Source: Acidobacteriota bacterium
GTDB taxonomy: Bacteria; Acidobacteriota; Terriglobia; Acidiferrales; UBA7541
Length of the DNA: 9,052 bases
Assembly (NCBI GenBank): GCA_003161195.1
Contig: PMOV01000259.1
Span: forward strand, 1 to 9,052
Direction: 5' to 3'
The notes beneath the pieces were generated by a model. It was not told the origin of the DNA, searched no databases, and was given only the letters and a program-made list of their open reading frames with translations. Every line of letters starts with the position of its first letter. Position 1 is the first letter of the stretch. A program made the position numbers and the translations under genes. Of the stretch, positions 1-6,188 are shown in pieces.

Positions 1-840
1 GGAGAGATTGCCGGGGACGCGATCGTGCGGCATGCGAAGACGCGGTATATCGCGTTCACGGGATCGAAGGAAGTGGGGCTGATCATCAGCGAGGCGGCGG
101 CCAAGCGTGCGCCGGGGCAGATCTGGATCAAGCGCGCGGTGCTGGAGATGGGCGGCAAAGACGCCACCATCGTGGACGAGGAAGCGGACCTGGATGCCGC
201 GGTGGAAGGCGTGGCGCAGGCGGCGTTTGGGTACTCAGGGCAAAAGTGTTCCGCGTGTTCCCGGGCGATTGTTTCGGAGAAGGTGTTTGATACCTTCGTG
301 GATCAGCTGGTGGAGCGCGCGAAGAAAATTACCGTGGGACCCAGCGATCAGCCCGGGAATTATATGGGACCGGTGGTGAGCGCTACGGCGATGGAAGGAA
401 TTCTCGGGTACATCGATCTGGGCAAGAAGGAAGGAAAGCTGGTGCTGGGCGGCGAGCGCGCGCCGGGCGAAGGATATTTTATTCCGCCGACGATTATTGC
501 GGATGTGGCGCCTAAGTCGCGGATTGCGCAGGAGGAAGTGTTTGGTCCGGTGCTGGCCGTGATTAAGGCGCGGGACTTCGATCACGCGCTGGAGATCGCC
601 AATGATACGGAGTTTGGGTTGACGGGCGCGGTGTATTCGCGGAACAAAGACAAAATCGCCAAGGCTGAGGAAGCGTTTTTCGTGGGCAATTTGTATTTGA
701 ACCGCAAATGCACCGGGGCGATGGTCGGTGCGCATCCGTTTGGCGGATTTAATATGTCGGGCACGGATTCGAAGACCGGCGGGAAAGATTACCTTTTGCA
801 TTTTCTGCAGGCCAAATCGATTGCGGAGAAGGTTGGTTAG
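1..840 (+). CDS. rocA: 1-pyrroline-5-carboxylate dehydrogenase, C-terminal part (5' end outside window)
   Basis: This enzyme oxidises glutamate-gamma-semialdehyde (pyrroline-5-carboxylate) to glutamate with NAD+, the second step of proline and the last step of arginine/ornithine breakdown, in the cytoplasm. Reading frame 1 is open from the first base to the TAG at 838-840, giving 279 residues; the family is about 515 residues, so the N-terminal half lies upstream of the window. Visible ALDH landmarks in fragment numbering are the general-base Glu49 in LEMGGKD, the nucleophile Cys83 in GQKCSACSR, and EEVFGPVLAV at 178-187. The C-terminal block NRKCTGAMVGAHPFGGF followed by NMSGTDSK (about 234-258) is characteristic of P5C dehydrogenases rather than other aldehyde dehydrogenases. 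It is the stand-alone type as far as can be seen; a fused proline dehydrogenase domain would lie outside the window. GTG at position 25 is an internal Val codon, not a start. The gene converges on the permease gene 65 bp away. rocA and pruA are both used as names for this enzyme. Confidence 0.93.
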   Translation, partial: GEIAGDAIVRHAKTRYIAFTGSKEVGLIISEAAAKRAPGQIWIKRAVLEMGGKDATIVDEEADLDAAVEGVAQAAFGYSGQKCSACSRAIVSEKVFDTFVDQLVERAKKITVGPSDQPGNYMGPVVSATAMEGILGYIDLGKKEGKLVLGGERAPGEGYFIPPTIIADVAPKSRIAQEEVFGPVLAVIKARDFDHALEIANDTEFGLTGAVYSRNKDKIAKAEEAFFVGNLYLNRKCTGAMVGAHPFGGFNMSGTDSKTGGKDYLLHFLQAKSIAEKVG

Positions 841-886
841 ACGTCTCGCTAGCAACGGCAAGGATTTGGTGATGTTACAAAGGCGC

Positions 887-902
887 CCGCCGCAGACGGC
901 GG
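887..902. terminator. Possible stem-loop between convergent genes
   Basis: A perfect 6-bp GC stem, CCGCCG-CAGA-CGGCGG, lies in the 65-bp gap between the two converging stop codons (dehydrogenase TAG at 838-840, permease stop at 906-908). On the minus strand the stem is followed by GCGCCTTTGT, a very short T run, so it would be a weak intrinsic terminator for the permease at best. On the plus strand it is followed by the permease's coding end and has no T tract. The position suits a shared terminator, but GC-rich DNA produces such stems by chance. Confidence 0.3.
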
Positions 903-905
903 CCG

Positions 906-2273
906 CTACAAAACCTTCGAGAAGCGTTTCATAATCCAGAAAATCGGGTAGCTCAAAAGCAGCATGTAGAAGGCTAGCGGCGCGTTGTCGCGATCGGTGG
1001 CCAGGGAGCCGACGAGGAAAATCGCGGAGGCCAGCACCGCCGCGCCCGTGGTCCACGGATAGCCCCAGGCGCGATAAGGGCGGGGCAACTCTGGAGCGCG
1101 CTTGCGGAGAATGAAGAGGGATGTATAAGAGAGCGTGTAGTTGGCGACGAAGAAAAAGGAGAGCATGGCAATGACGCGCTCGAAGGAACCGAGCACGAAG
1201 ATGATAGCGACGACGGTGCTCAGGAAGAGCGCGAGAACCGGAGTGCCGCCGGCATTCACTTGCGAGGCGCGTTTGAAGAAGAGGCGGTCGCAGCTCATAG
1301 CATAGAGGATGCGCGTGCAGAACATCTGGCAGGCGTTGATGCAGCTAAGCAGCGAGACGATCATGATGGAGCGCACGATGACGTCGCCGTAACGGCCGAA
1401 GATTTTTCCGGCGGCGGTGCCGAGGACAAAAATATTTCCGGAGACCTCGCTCATGGGGAGCACGTAGAGGACCGCGGCATTCAGCAAAAGATAGATCACC
1501 ATGATGGAGATGACGCTGCCGAAAATGGCGCGTGGCACGTCGCGGCCAGGGTCGCGCACTTCTTCGCCGAAATAAATGACGCCGTCCCATCCGTCCACGG
1601 TGTAGATCACCTGCTGCAGGCCCACGACGATGGCCACGGCGAGAAGCCAGCCTGTAGGGACTGCGGGAGACAGCGCCGCGGCGGCCGCCGCCGCTTGATG
1701 CGAGGGCCCGCCGAGCACGAAACACGCCAGAACCAGGATCACGAACGCGGCGGTCTTCAGCAGCGAGGTGACCAACTGCGCCCCGCTGCCCCATTTCACG
1801 CCGCGCCATTGCAGGACGAAGAAGAAAAGCAGCACGGCGATGGCGATGATTTTTTCGCCGCCCGCGAGGGGCGTGAAAAGCGCAGCGCTATACTCTCCGA
1901 TCACGATGGCCACCACCGCGCTGGTGCCGCAGGTGGAGAGCGAGTCGCTCCAGCCGACGAGGAAGCCCGCGTACTCGCCGATGGCGCGGTGAGAAAAATT
2001 ATATTGGCCGCCACTGCGGGGGATGGCGGCACCGAGTTCGGCCATCGACGAAGCGCACAGCAAAGCGTAACCGCCGCCCAGGATCCACACCGCGAAGAAA
2101 AGCCACGGATTGGGGAGCAGCTTGGCGATGTCGCCGGGGACGCGCACGATGCCGGCGGCGATGGTGTTGCCAATGGCGGCGGCGATGCCGAACCAGATGC
2201 CGAGGACTTGCAGCAACTTTCCCGTGCGCAACGCGGGTTGTTGCGGGTCGGCGGTTTGAGGGTTGAGTGGCAT
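906..2273 (-). CDS. APC-superfamily amino-acid permease (LAT-like)
   Basis: A 455-residue inner-membrane amino-acid transporter of the APC superfamily (TC 2.A.3) with about 12 hydrophobic segments. Family marks in order are: the unwound TM1 region GNTIAAGIVRVPG (35-47), MAELGAAIPRSGG (77-89) after TM2, the TM6 region YTVDGWDGVIYFGEEVRDP (224-242) with PRAI (247-250), and RPYRAWGYPW (398-407) before the last helices. The DGWD...EEVRDP...PRAI block is typical of the L-type/SteT-like branch. The substrate cannot be read, although a neutral amino acid is likely. The loop after TM5 carries seven consecutive alanines (194-200) encoded by a GCC/GCG-rich stretch. The ATG at 2273 is chosen because the TM1 preamble begins just after it; the open frame runs further upstream to 2492, but that part overlaps the methyltransferase in another frame and is low-complexity. 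No good Shine-Dalgarno precedes this ATG; a palindrome occupies that place. The gene converges with the P5C dehydrogenase, so a shared role in amino-acid catabolism is possible but not shown. Confidence 0.9.
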   Translation of the reverse strand: MPLNPQTADPQQPALRTGKLLQVLGIWFGIAAAIGNTIAAGIVRVPGDIAKLLPNPWLFFAVWILGGGYALLCASSMAELGAAIPRSGGQYNFSHRAIGEYAGFLVGWSDSLSTCGTSAVVAIVIGEYSAALFTPLAGGEKIIAIAVLLFFFVLQWRGVKWGSGAQLVTSLLKTAAFVILVLACFVLGGPSHQAAAAAAALSPAVPTGWLLAVAIVVGLQQVIYTVDGWDGVIYFGEEVRDPGRDVPRAIFGSVISIMVIYLLLNAAVLYVLPMSEVSGNIFVLGTAAGKIFGRYGDVIVRSIMIVSLLSCINACQMFCTRILYAMSCDRLFFKRASQVNAGGTPVLALFLSTVVAIIFVLGSFERVIAMLSFFFVANYTLSYTSLFILRKRAPELPRPYRAWGYPWTTGAAVLASAIFLVGSLATDRDNAPLAFYMLLLSYPIFWIMKRFSKVL

Positions 2274-2275
2274 GA

Positions 2276-2293
2276 TCCGGACGCGCGTCCGGA
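2276..2293. promoter_or_regulatory. Perfect 18-bp palindrome abutting the permease start codon
   Basis: TCCGGACGCGCGTCCGGA is a perfect 9+9 inverted repeat that ends two bases upstream of the permease ATG. It replaces the expected ribosome-binding site. It could be an operator for a dimeric regulator at about +1 to +18 of a transcript starting near 2293, or a GC-rich hairpin in the 5' leader that limits initiation. Which applies cannot be told from sequence alone. Confidence 0.5.
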
Positions 2294-2299
2294 GTAGGC

Positions 2300-2327
2300 A
2301 TAGTATCGGCCACGCGCGAAAAAGCAA
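2300..2327 (-). promoter_or_regulatory. Possible sigma-70-type promoter for the permease
   Basis: On the minus strand TTGCTT (2327-2322) is separated by 16 bases from TACTAT (2305-2300). These match the -35 consensus at 3 of 6 positions and the -10 consensus at 4 of 6. The predicted start of transcription near 2293 coincides with the first base of the adjacent palindrome, leaving a leader of about 20 nt. The match is modest. The 124-bp gap from the methyltransferase gene makes a separate permease promoter plausible. Confidence 0.35.
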
Positions 2328-2347
2328 GTAGCAAGTGCGTTTTCGCG
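2315..2347. repeat. 8-bp inverted repeat enclosing two AGCAAGT direct repeats
   Basis: CGCGAAAA at 2315-2322 is inverted as TTTTCGCG at 2340-2347, with a 17-base centre that contains AGCAAGT twice in tandem (2323-2329 and 2330-2336). It lies in the gap between the methyltransferase stop (2398-2400) and the permease start, overlapping the proposed -35 box. It could be a terminator-like stem-loop for the upstream transcript, which on the minus strand would have a T-rich right arm, or a regulator site. The function is unknown. Confidence 0.45.
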
Positions 2348-2397
2348 GGCCGGGCGAATTCCCAAGAGGCCGGAACAGGGTATGCGTTGCGAAAGTT

Positions 2398-3066
2398 TTA
2401 CGAGCGCGGCTGGCCGAGGAAGTTCCATTTGCCCCAGGCGAAGGACTGCTGCTCGAGGACGAAGTATTTGTCGACAATGCACAGGATCGCATGCGGCCGC
2501 GTCAGCCACTGCTCGTAGGTGATGCGCTCGTGGTCGATCATGGTTGCGAGTGCGTCGAGCTTCGCGGAGCATTTGCGTGCCAGAAAATTGTTGCAGAACG
2601 CGTGCACGATCCTGAGAAACGGCGTGTTCCACGGTTCGACGAACATGGCGCGACCGTTCGGCCGCAGTACGCGGCGAATTTCGCGGAGGCACTGATCCAG
2701 ATCGTCGGGCAGCGTCGGCAAATGATGCAGGCCGCCTTGTACAATGGCGATGTCCTGGCTGTGATCCGCGAAAGGCAACTGACGGCAATCGGCGACGATG
2801 GTTTTCGCCGTGCCTGTGCATTGCTGCAGCAGGCGCGGTGAGAGGTCGACGCCCTGAATATTGCGAAAGCCGATGCGCGCGAGGGCCTGTAGTCCGTTGC
2901 CGCGTCCGCAAAATAGTTCAACGACGGCGGATTCCTTGGGCCAGTTGTCCGCGCCTGCGTGCCGAAGACGCGCCATGAATTTGGAGATCTCCCGCTCCGG
3001 CGTTTCAAAACGCGAATACGCCGCTTCCCACGGATCTTGTGGCACAGACGGAGGTGTTGCGCTCAT
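2398..3066 (-). CDS. Class I SAM-dependent methyltransferase, coupled to the membrane protein upstream
   Basis: A soluble 222-residue methyltransferase of the Methyltransf_11 type (Rossmann-like class I fold), predicted cytoplasmic with no signal peptide or membrane helix. Motif I is VVELFCGRGNG (48-58), in which the usual second glycine of (D/E)xGxGxG is Phe52. The ribose-binding acidic residue is Asp74 in GVDLSP, the adenine-side acid is Asp93 in VADCRQLPF, and GGLHHL (111-116) with EIRRVLRPNG (129-138) are the usual strand-4 and strand-5 blocks. The substrate-selecting C-terminus (150-222) is not one I recognise, so the methyl acceptor is unknown. Its ATG (3066-3064) overlaps the TGA of the GT-C-like gene (3065-3063) as ATGA, which indicates translational coupling and one transcript. 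The stop is TAA at 2400-2398. A role in modifying the lipid-linked sugar or acceptor handled by its partner is an inference from the overlap only. Confidence 0.85.
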   Translation of the reverse strand: MSATPPSVPQDPWEAAYSRFETPEREISKFMARLRHAGADNWPKESAVVELFCGRGNGLQALARIGFRNIQGVDLSPRLLQQCTGTAKTIVADCRQLPFADHSQDIAIVQGGLHHLPTLPDDLDQCLREIRRVLRPNGRAMFVEPWNTPFLRIVHAFCNNFLARKCSAKLDALATMIDHERITYEQWLTRPHAILCIVDKYFVLEQQSFAWGKWNFLGQPRS

Positions 3067-4835
3067 GGCTTGGGGATGGTCTCCGCGGCCGTATAAGGCT
3101 GGAGGTCAGTGTTGTCGATGTCGGGATCGACTAGCCAGATGGTGCGGTCATGGAAATAGCGAACGAGCGCGGCATTCTGCGCGGCATTGAGTTCGCGCGC
3201 CCAGAGCACCTTGGCGGAGTCGATTTCCGCGCCGTTGAAAACCCATTCGTCGTGGATGTTGTGGTCAGGTTCGTAGCGCACCAGAATGAGATGCTTGCCT
3301 GGCTGGGCTTGCAACTGACGGAGAATCTCGAAGCGACTCGAATCTCCGGTGCAGGCCCAGGTAAGCTCGTCGCACTTGCGCGCGTGTAGTTCGCCGGCGA
3401 CTTGCACTACCAGCAACAGCGCGATGCCAATGCACAAGGCGGCTCCGATGGGTCGCCCCGAGATTTTCCATTTGCTCAGGTGCCGCAGTGCTTGTGCGAG
3501 TAAGGCGAAAATCACGCAGGTGAGCGGCGCGGCGTAGTGCGGATTGGACCACACGATGATGAACAAGCCCGGAATGGAAACCAGAAGTGTGATCAAAAGC
3601 AGCCGGACGCGCCGATCGTGAAACAGGCACGCAAGCATCGGCAAGAGCAACAGCGTGGCCGGCCAAAAGAAGACCAACCGGAAGCGTTTCCATTTGACCA
3701 GGGAAACTGCTCGCGCGCCAGCCCAGCTGCGCTGATAATCTTTACGTTCCCACCCGTTGTAGAAATCGTCGAAGACCTGATTGTTGTAATGCAGGGCGGG
3801 CCGGGCGTCTTGCCACAGGAAAATCGGGCCGGTGACATAGGTGCGCAGGTTCAGCGTATAGGGAAACAGCAGCGGATGTGAGGTAACGCGCCAATTGTAG
3901 TACGCCATGGATGCGACGGTGCAGGCGAGCACCAGCAACAACGGCATGAGTACGTGGCGCAATCGCAGGGCACGTGGAATACGCGAAGCGCGGTCCTTAA
4001 TCAGCCACCAGAGCAACCAGGCCGCGACGGGCGAACTGAAGAGGAGACCCTCATACGGGCGGCTGTTGGCGAGGATGGCGATGCCCAGGCCCAGCACAAG
4101 TGCGTCGCGATGGCGTGCGCGATGTTTGATGCGCGGCAGCGCTCCAAGCACCAGCGCGCCACCCATGGCGGCGACCGCTCCGCCCCAGTAGCTGTTCATC
4201 CAATAGCTTGCGAAGCTGAGTTTCACTGCGGCGAGCAAAGCGCCGAGCAACGCCCATTTTGGCGGCAGCCAGCCCTGCAGCATCCACAGAATCGCGGCGC
4301 ACATGGCCGCATTGCTTAGAAGCACACCGAGCCATGGGTGTCCGAGCAGTTGCCCCAGCGCCAGCGCCACGCCCTGCGCGGGAGGATACATCGAGGCATA
4401 CGTCGGTATCCAATTCTCGTGAAAGGTCTCGAAGCTGCGCCACATGGGGTGCGTTGGGTTGGTGAGGCGGCCATGCGCGAGGGTGTCGCCGAGGAGAAGG
4501 TGACTGAATTCATCGTGAATCCCTGGCAGCGGCAGGGGCAGCAGCGGCAACAGCGCCACGCGCAAGGCTACCACCGCAAAGAAGAGTCCGACTATTGTGC
4601 GCGATTTATTGCGTGCCGCGGCCGAGAAAACGCTCGCTATCTTTCGAAATAGTTTTCCGCCCGTCGCCGGCTTCATCACCACAAGCAGAAGGCACGTGGC
4701 GAGAATTACCGCGGACAACAAATCATTAGAGGACGTGTAGGGGACCAGGAAGTCGTCGATTGAACTGGACAAGGTGCAGGAATTCTCCCCACATCGAACG
4801 AAGCTGCGATGAAACAGTAGACCGGAGTTTCGCAT
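3063..4835 (-). CDS. Polytopic membrane protein, probable GT-C-fold glycosyltransferase
   Basis: A membrane protein of about 590 residues with roughly ten or more hydrophobic helices and a soluble C-terminal domain of about 100 residues. After the second hydrophobic segment comes GIHDEFSHLLLG with Asp108-Glu109, positioned like the catalytic acidic pair in the first periplasmic loop of PMT/ArnT-type GT-C enzymes. It is followed by MYPPAQG (149-155) and NSRPYEG (257-263), which resemble loop motifs of that superfamily. Such enzymes take a sugar from a polyprenyl-phosphate carrier and transfer it on the outer face of the membrane. The C-terminal domain (about 490-590) contains VRYEPDHNIHDEWVFNGAEID, which I do not associate with a known function. 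The start is uncertain: ATG at 4835 is used, GTG at 4844 and TTG at 4772 are in frame, and none has a good ribosome-binding site. The first 25 residues or so look unlike a conserved protein, so the real start may be 4772. It is divergent from a polyprenyl-sugar synthase gene, which supports a lipid-linked sugar role. Assignment as a glycosyltransferase is an inference. Confidence 0.75.
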   Translation of the reverse strand: MRNSGLLFHRSFVRCGENSCTLSSSIDDFLVPYTSSNDLLSAVILATCLLLVVMKPATGGKLFRKIASVFSAAARNKSRTIVGLFFAVVALRVALLPLLPLPLPGIHDEFSHLLLGDTLAHGRLTNPTHPMWRSFETFHENWIPTYASMYPPAQGVALALGQLLGHPWLGVLLSNAAMCAAILWMLQGWLPPKWALLGALLAAVKLSFASYWMNSYWGGAVAAMGGALVLGALPRIKHRARHRDALVLGLGIAILANSRPYEGLLFSSPVAAWLLWWLIKDRASRIPRALRLRHVLMPLLLVLACTVASMAYYNWRVTSHPLLFPYTLNLRTYVTGPIFLWQDARPALHYNNQVFDDFYNGWERKDYQRSWAGARAVSLVKWKRFRLVFFWPATLLLLPMLACLFHDRRVRLLLITLLVSIPGLFIIVWSNPHYAAPLTCVIFALLAQALRHLSKWKISGRPIGAALCIGIALLLVVQVAGELHARKCDELTWACTGDSSRFEILRQLQAQPGKHLILVRYEPDHNIHDEWVFNGAEIDSAKVLWARELNAAQNAALVRYFHDRTIWLVDPDIDNTDLQPYTAAETIPKP

Positions 4836-4848
4836 ACCAGGCACCGTG

Positions 4849-4869
4849 GAAACCAGTGAAACCGCAGTG
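4849..4869. repeat. Imperfect tandem repeat GAAACC(GC)AGTG in the divergent promoter region
   Basis: GAAACCAGTG (4849-4858) is followed directly, sharing one G, by GAAACCGCAGTG (4858-4869). The pair sits in the roughly 117-bp region between the divergent starts of the GT-C-like and GT2 genes, where promoters for both directions must lie. I could not find convincing -35/-10 pairs there. The repeat could be a regulator site or chance. Confidence 0.3.
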
Positions 4870-4952
4870 CGTCCGGGTCTTCCGTTCTACGGGCGAAGAA
4901 GGTAGTCCGCAGCGGCGGCGGCTTGTTAGTGAAACTGGGGGCCGGCGGCGAT

Positions 4953-6188
4953 ATGATGATTGGCACCATGTCTAATGTCTTGACCTCCAGTCACGTCAAT
5001 GTGCTTCCCGCGGGTCCGGCTCCGTTGCTCGAAGTGTCCGTGGTCATCCCGTGTTTAAACGAGGCCAATTCGCTGGCCTTTTGCATCGAGAAAGCCCGGG
5101 CCGCGTTTCGCAATGCTGGACTGCGCGGGGAAGTGCTAGTCGCGGACAACGGTTCTAAGGACGGCTCACAAGAGATCGCCGAGACGCTCGGCGCGCGCGT
5201 ACTCCGCGTGCCGGAACGCGGCTACGGCGCGGCGTTGCGCGCCGGGATCGCCGCGGCGAACGGCGAATTCATCGTCATGGGCGACGCGGACGATAGCTAC
5301 GACTTCAGCGAAGTGCCCAAATTCGTCGCTAAACTGCGCGAAGGCTACGACCTGGTGATGGGCAATCGTTTCCTCGGCGAAATCAAGCCGGGCGCCATGC
5401 CGCCGCTGCACCAATACTTCGGCAATCCCGGCCTGACCACGCTGTTGAATATTTTTTTTCGCTCCGGCGTGGGTGACGTGTACTGCGGCATGCGCGGTTT
5501 CACGCGAGCATTGGCGCAAGGCCTGGACGTGCGCTGCACGGGCATGGAGTTTGCGCTGGAGATGGTCATCAAAGCCGCACAGATGAAGTCGCGCATCGCG
5601 GAGATCCCCGTCATTCTTTGGCCAGACAAACGTGGCCGAGCGCCGCACCTCCGCAGCTTTCGCGATGGCTGGCGCAGCTTGCGTTTCATGTTGTTGTACG
5701 CGCCGAATTGGTTGTTCCTCCTTCCGGGAGCTTCGTTGATGATCGTCGGGTTGACCATCGTTGCGTGCTTGCTGCCCGGGCCGCGGCAAGTGCGGGGTCT
5801 CAACCTGGATCTGCACACCATGATTTTCGGAGTGTTCTTTACGCTGCTCGGCGCGCAAATCCTCTCGATTGGGGCTTTTGCCAAAGTGTTCAGTTATGCC
5901 GAGCGCTTCGATCACGGGGGCGTTTCGTTAAAGCGGGCGTTGCGCAGCGTCACGCTGGAATCCGGACTGGCCGTGGGCGCCGTCATGTTTTTGTGCGGCT
6001 TTTGTGGGTGCGCGTGGATCACCTGGCGTTGGGCGTCATCGCATTTCGGCCCGCTGCACGAGGTGCGCCAGATTCTCTTCTGGGCCATGTGGCTGTTCCT
6101 CGGCGTGCAGGTAATTTTCGGCTCGTTCTTCCTCAGCATGCTGGGCATCAGCCGGGGCACGTTTATCGGCGACTACGATCGCAGATAA
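4953..6188 (+). CDS. Family 2 glycosyltransferase, polyprenyl-phosphate-sugar synthase type with C-terminal membrane domain
   Basis: A 411-residue GT2 enzyme (GT-A fold) of the dolichyl/undecaprenyl-phosphate hexose synthase group, predicted to transfer a sugar from a nucleotide donor to a polyprenyl phosphate on the cytoplasmic face of the membrane. The catalytic domain covers about 27-245: VSVVIPCLNE (28-37), DNGSKDGS (65-72), the metal-binding DxD in GDADDSYDF (110-118, Asp111 and Asp113), GNRF (137-140), CGMRGF (178-183) and GMEF (197-200). After it come about four hydrophobic segments (roughly 252-274, 288-312, 338-358, 373-397), as in GtrB-like enzymes. The length is normal for such fusions. 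ATG at 4953 is preferred because G-rich sequence (GGCGG) lies just upstream; ATG at 4956 and 4968 and TTG at 4923 are alternatives. Its stop overlaps the next gene's ATG as TAATG. The donor sugar is unknown. The adjacent divergent GT-C-like protein is the natural candidate to use its product. Confidence 0.88.
   Translation: MMIGTMSNVLTSSHVNVLPAGPAPLLEVSVVIPCLNEANSLAFCIEKARAAFRNAGLRGEVLVADNGSKDGSQEIAETLGARVLRVPERGYGAALRAGIAAANGEFIVMGDADDSYDFSEVPKFVAKLREGYDLVMGNRFLGEIKPGAMPPLHQYFGNPGLTTLLNIFFRSGVGDVYCGMRGFTRALAQGLDVRCTGMEFALEMVIKAAQMKSRIAEIPVILWPDKRGRAPHLRSFRDGWRSLRFMLLYAPNWLFLLPGASLMIVGLTIVACLLPGPRQVRGLNLDLHTMIFGVFFTLLGAQILSIGAFAKVFSYAERFDHGGVSLKRALRSVTLESGLAVGAVMFLCGFCGCAWITWRWASSHFGPLHEVRQILFWAMWLFLGVQVIFGSFFLSMLGISRGTFIGDYDRR

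Noticed and set aside
235..1056. 273-codon minus-strand open frame across the dehydrogenase and the permease end
   Set aside because: The opposite strand encodes well-conserved ALDH motifs; this translation is Arg/His-rich without domain features.
1670..1700. GCC/GCG-rich simple sequence that looked like a microsatellite
   Set aside because: It encodes a seven-alanine run in a permease loop and is not an extended perfect repeat.
1260..2297. 345-codon open frame on the plus strand antisense to the permease
   Set aside because: It is fully inside the permease gene, the translation is charged, His/Asp/Gly-rich and has no recognisable motif, and long antisense frames are expected in GC-rich coding DNA.
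2274..2492. N-terminal extension of the permease to position 2492
   Set aside because: The added 73 residues would overlap the methyltransferase, are low-complexity, and lie outside the normal APC fold, which begins just after the ATG at 2273.
1901..2911. 336-codon minus-strand frame spanning the permease start and the methyltransferase
   Set aside because: It overlaps two genes with clear family motifs in another frame and has the Arg/Ala/Ser-rich make-up of a shadow frame.
4923..4957. TTGTTA and TATGAT as a promoter overlapping the GT2 start
   Set aside because: The spacer is 23 bases, too long for a sigma-70 promoter, and the -10 would overlap the preferred start codon.
5166..5915. 249-codon minus-strand open frame inside the GT2 gene
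   Set aside because: The GT2 frame carries the DxD and other catalytic motifs; this one is Arg/Gln/His-rich and unmatched.
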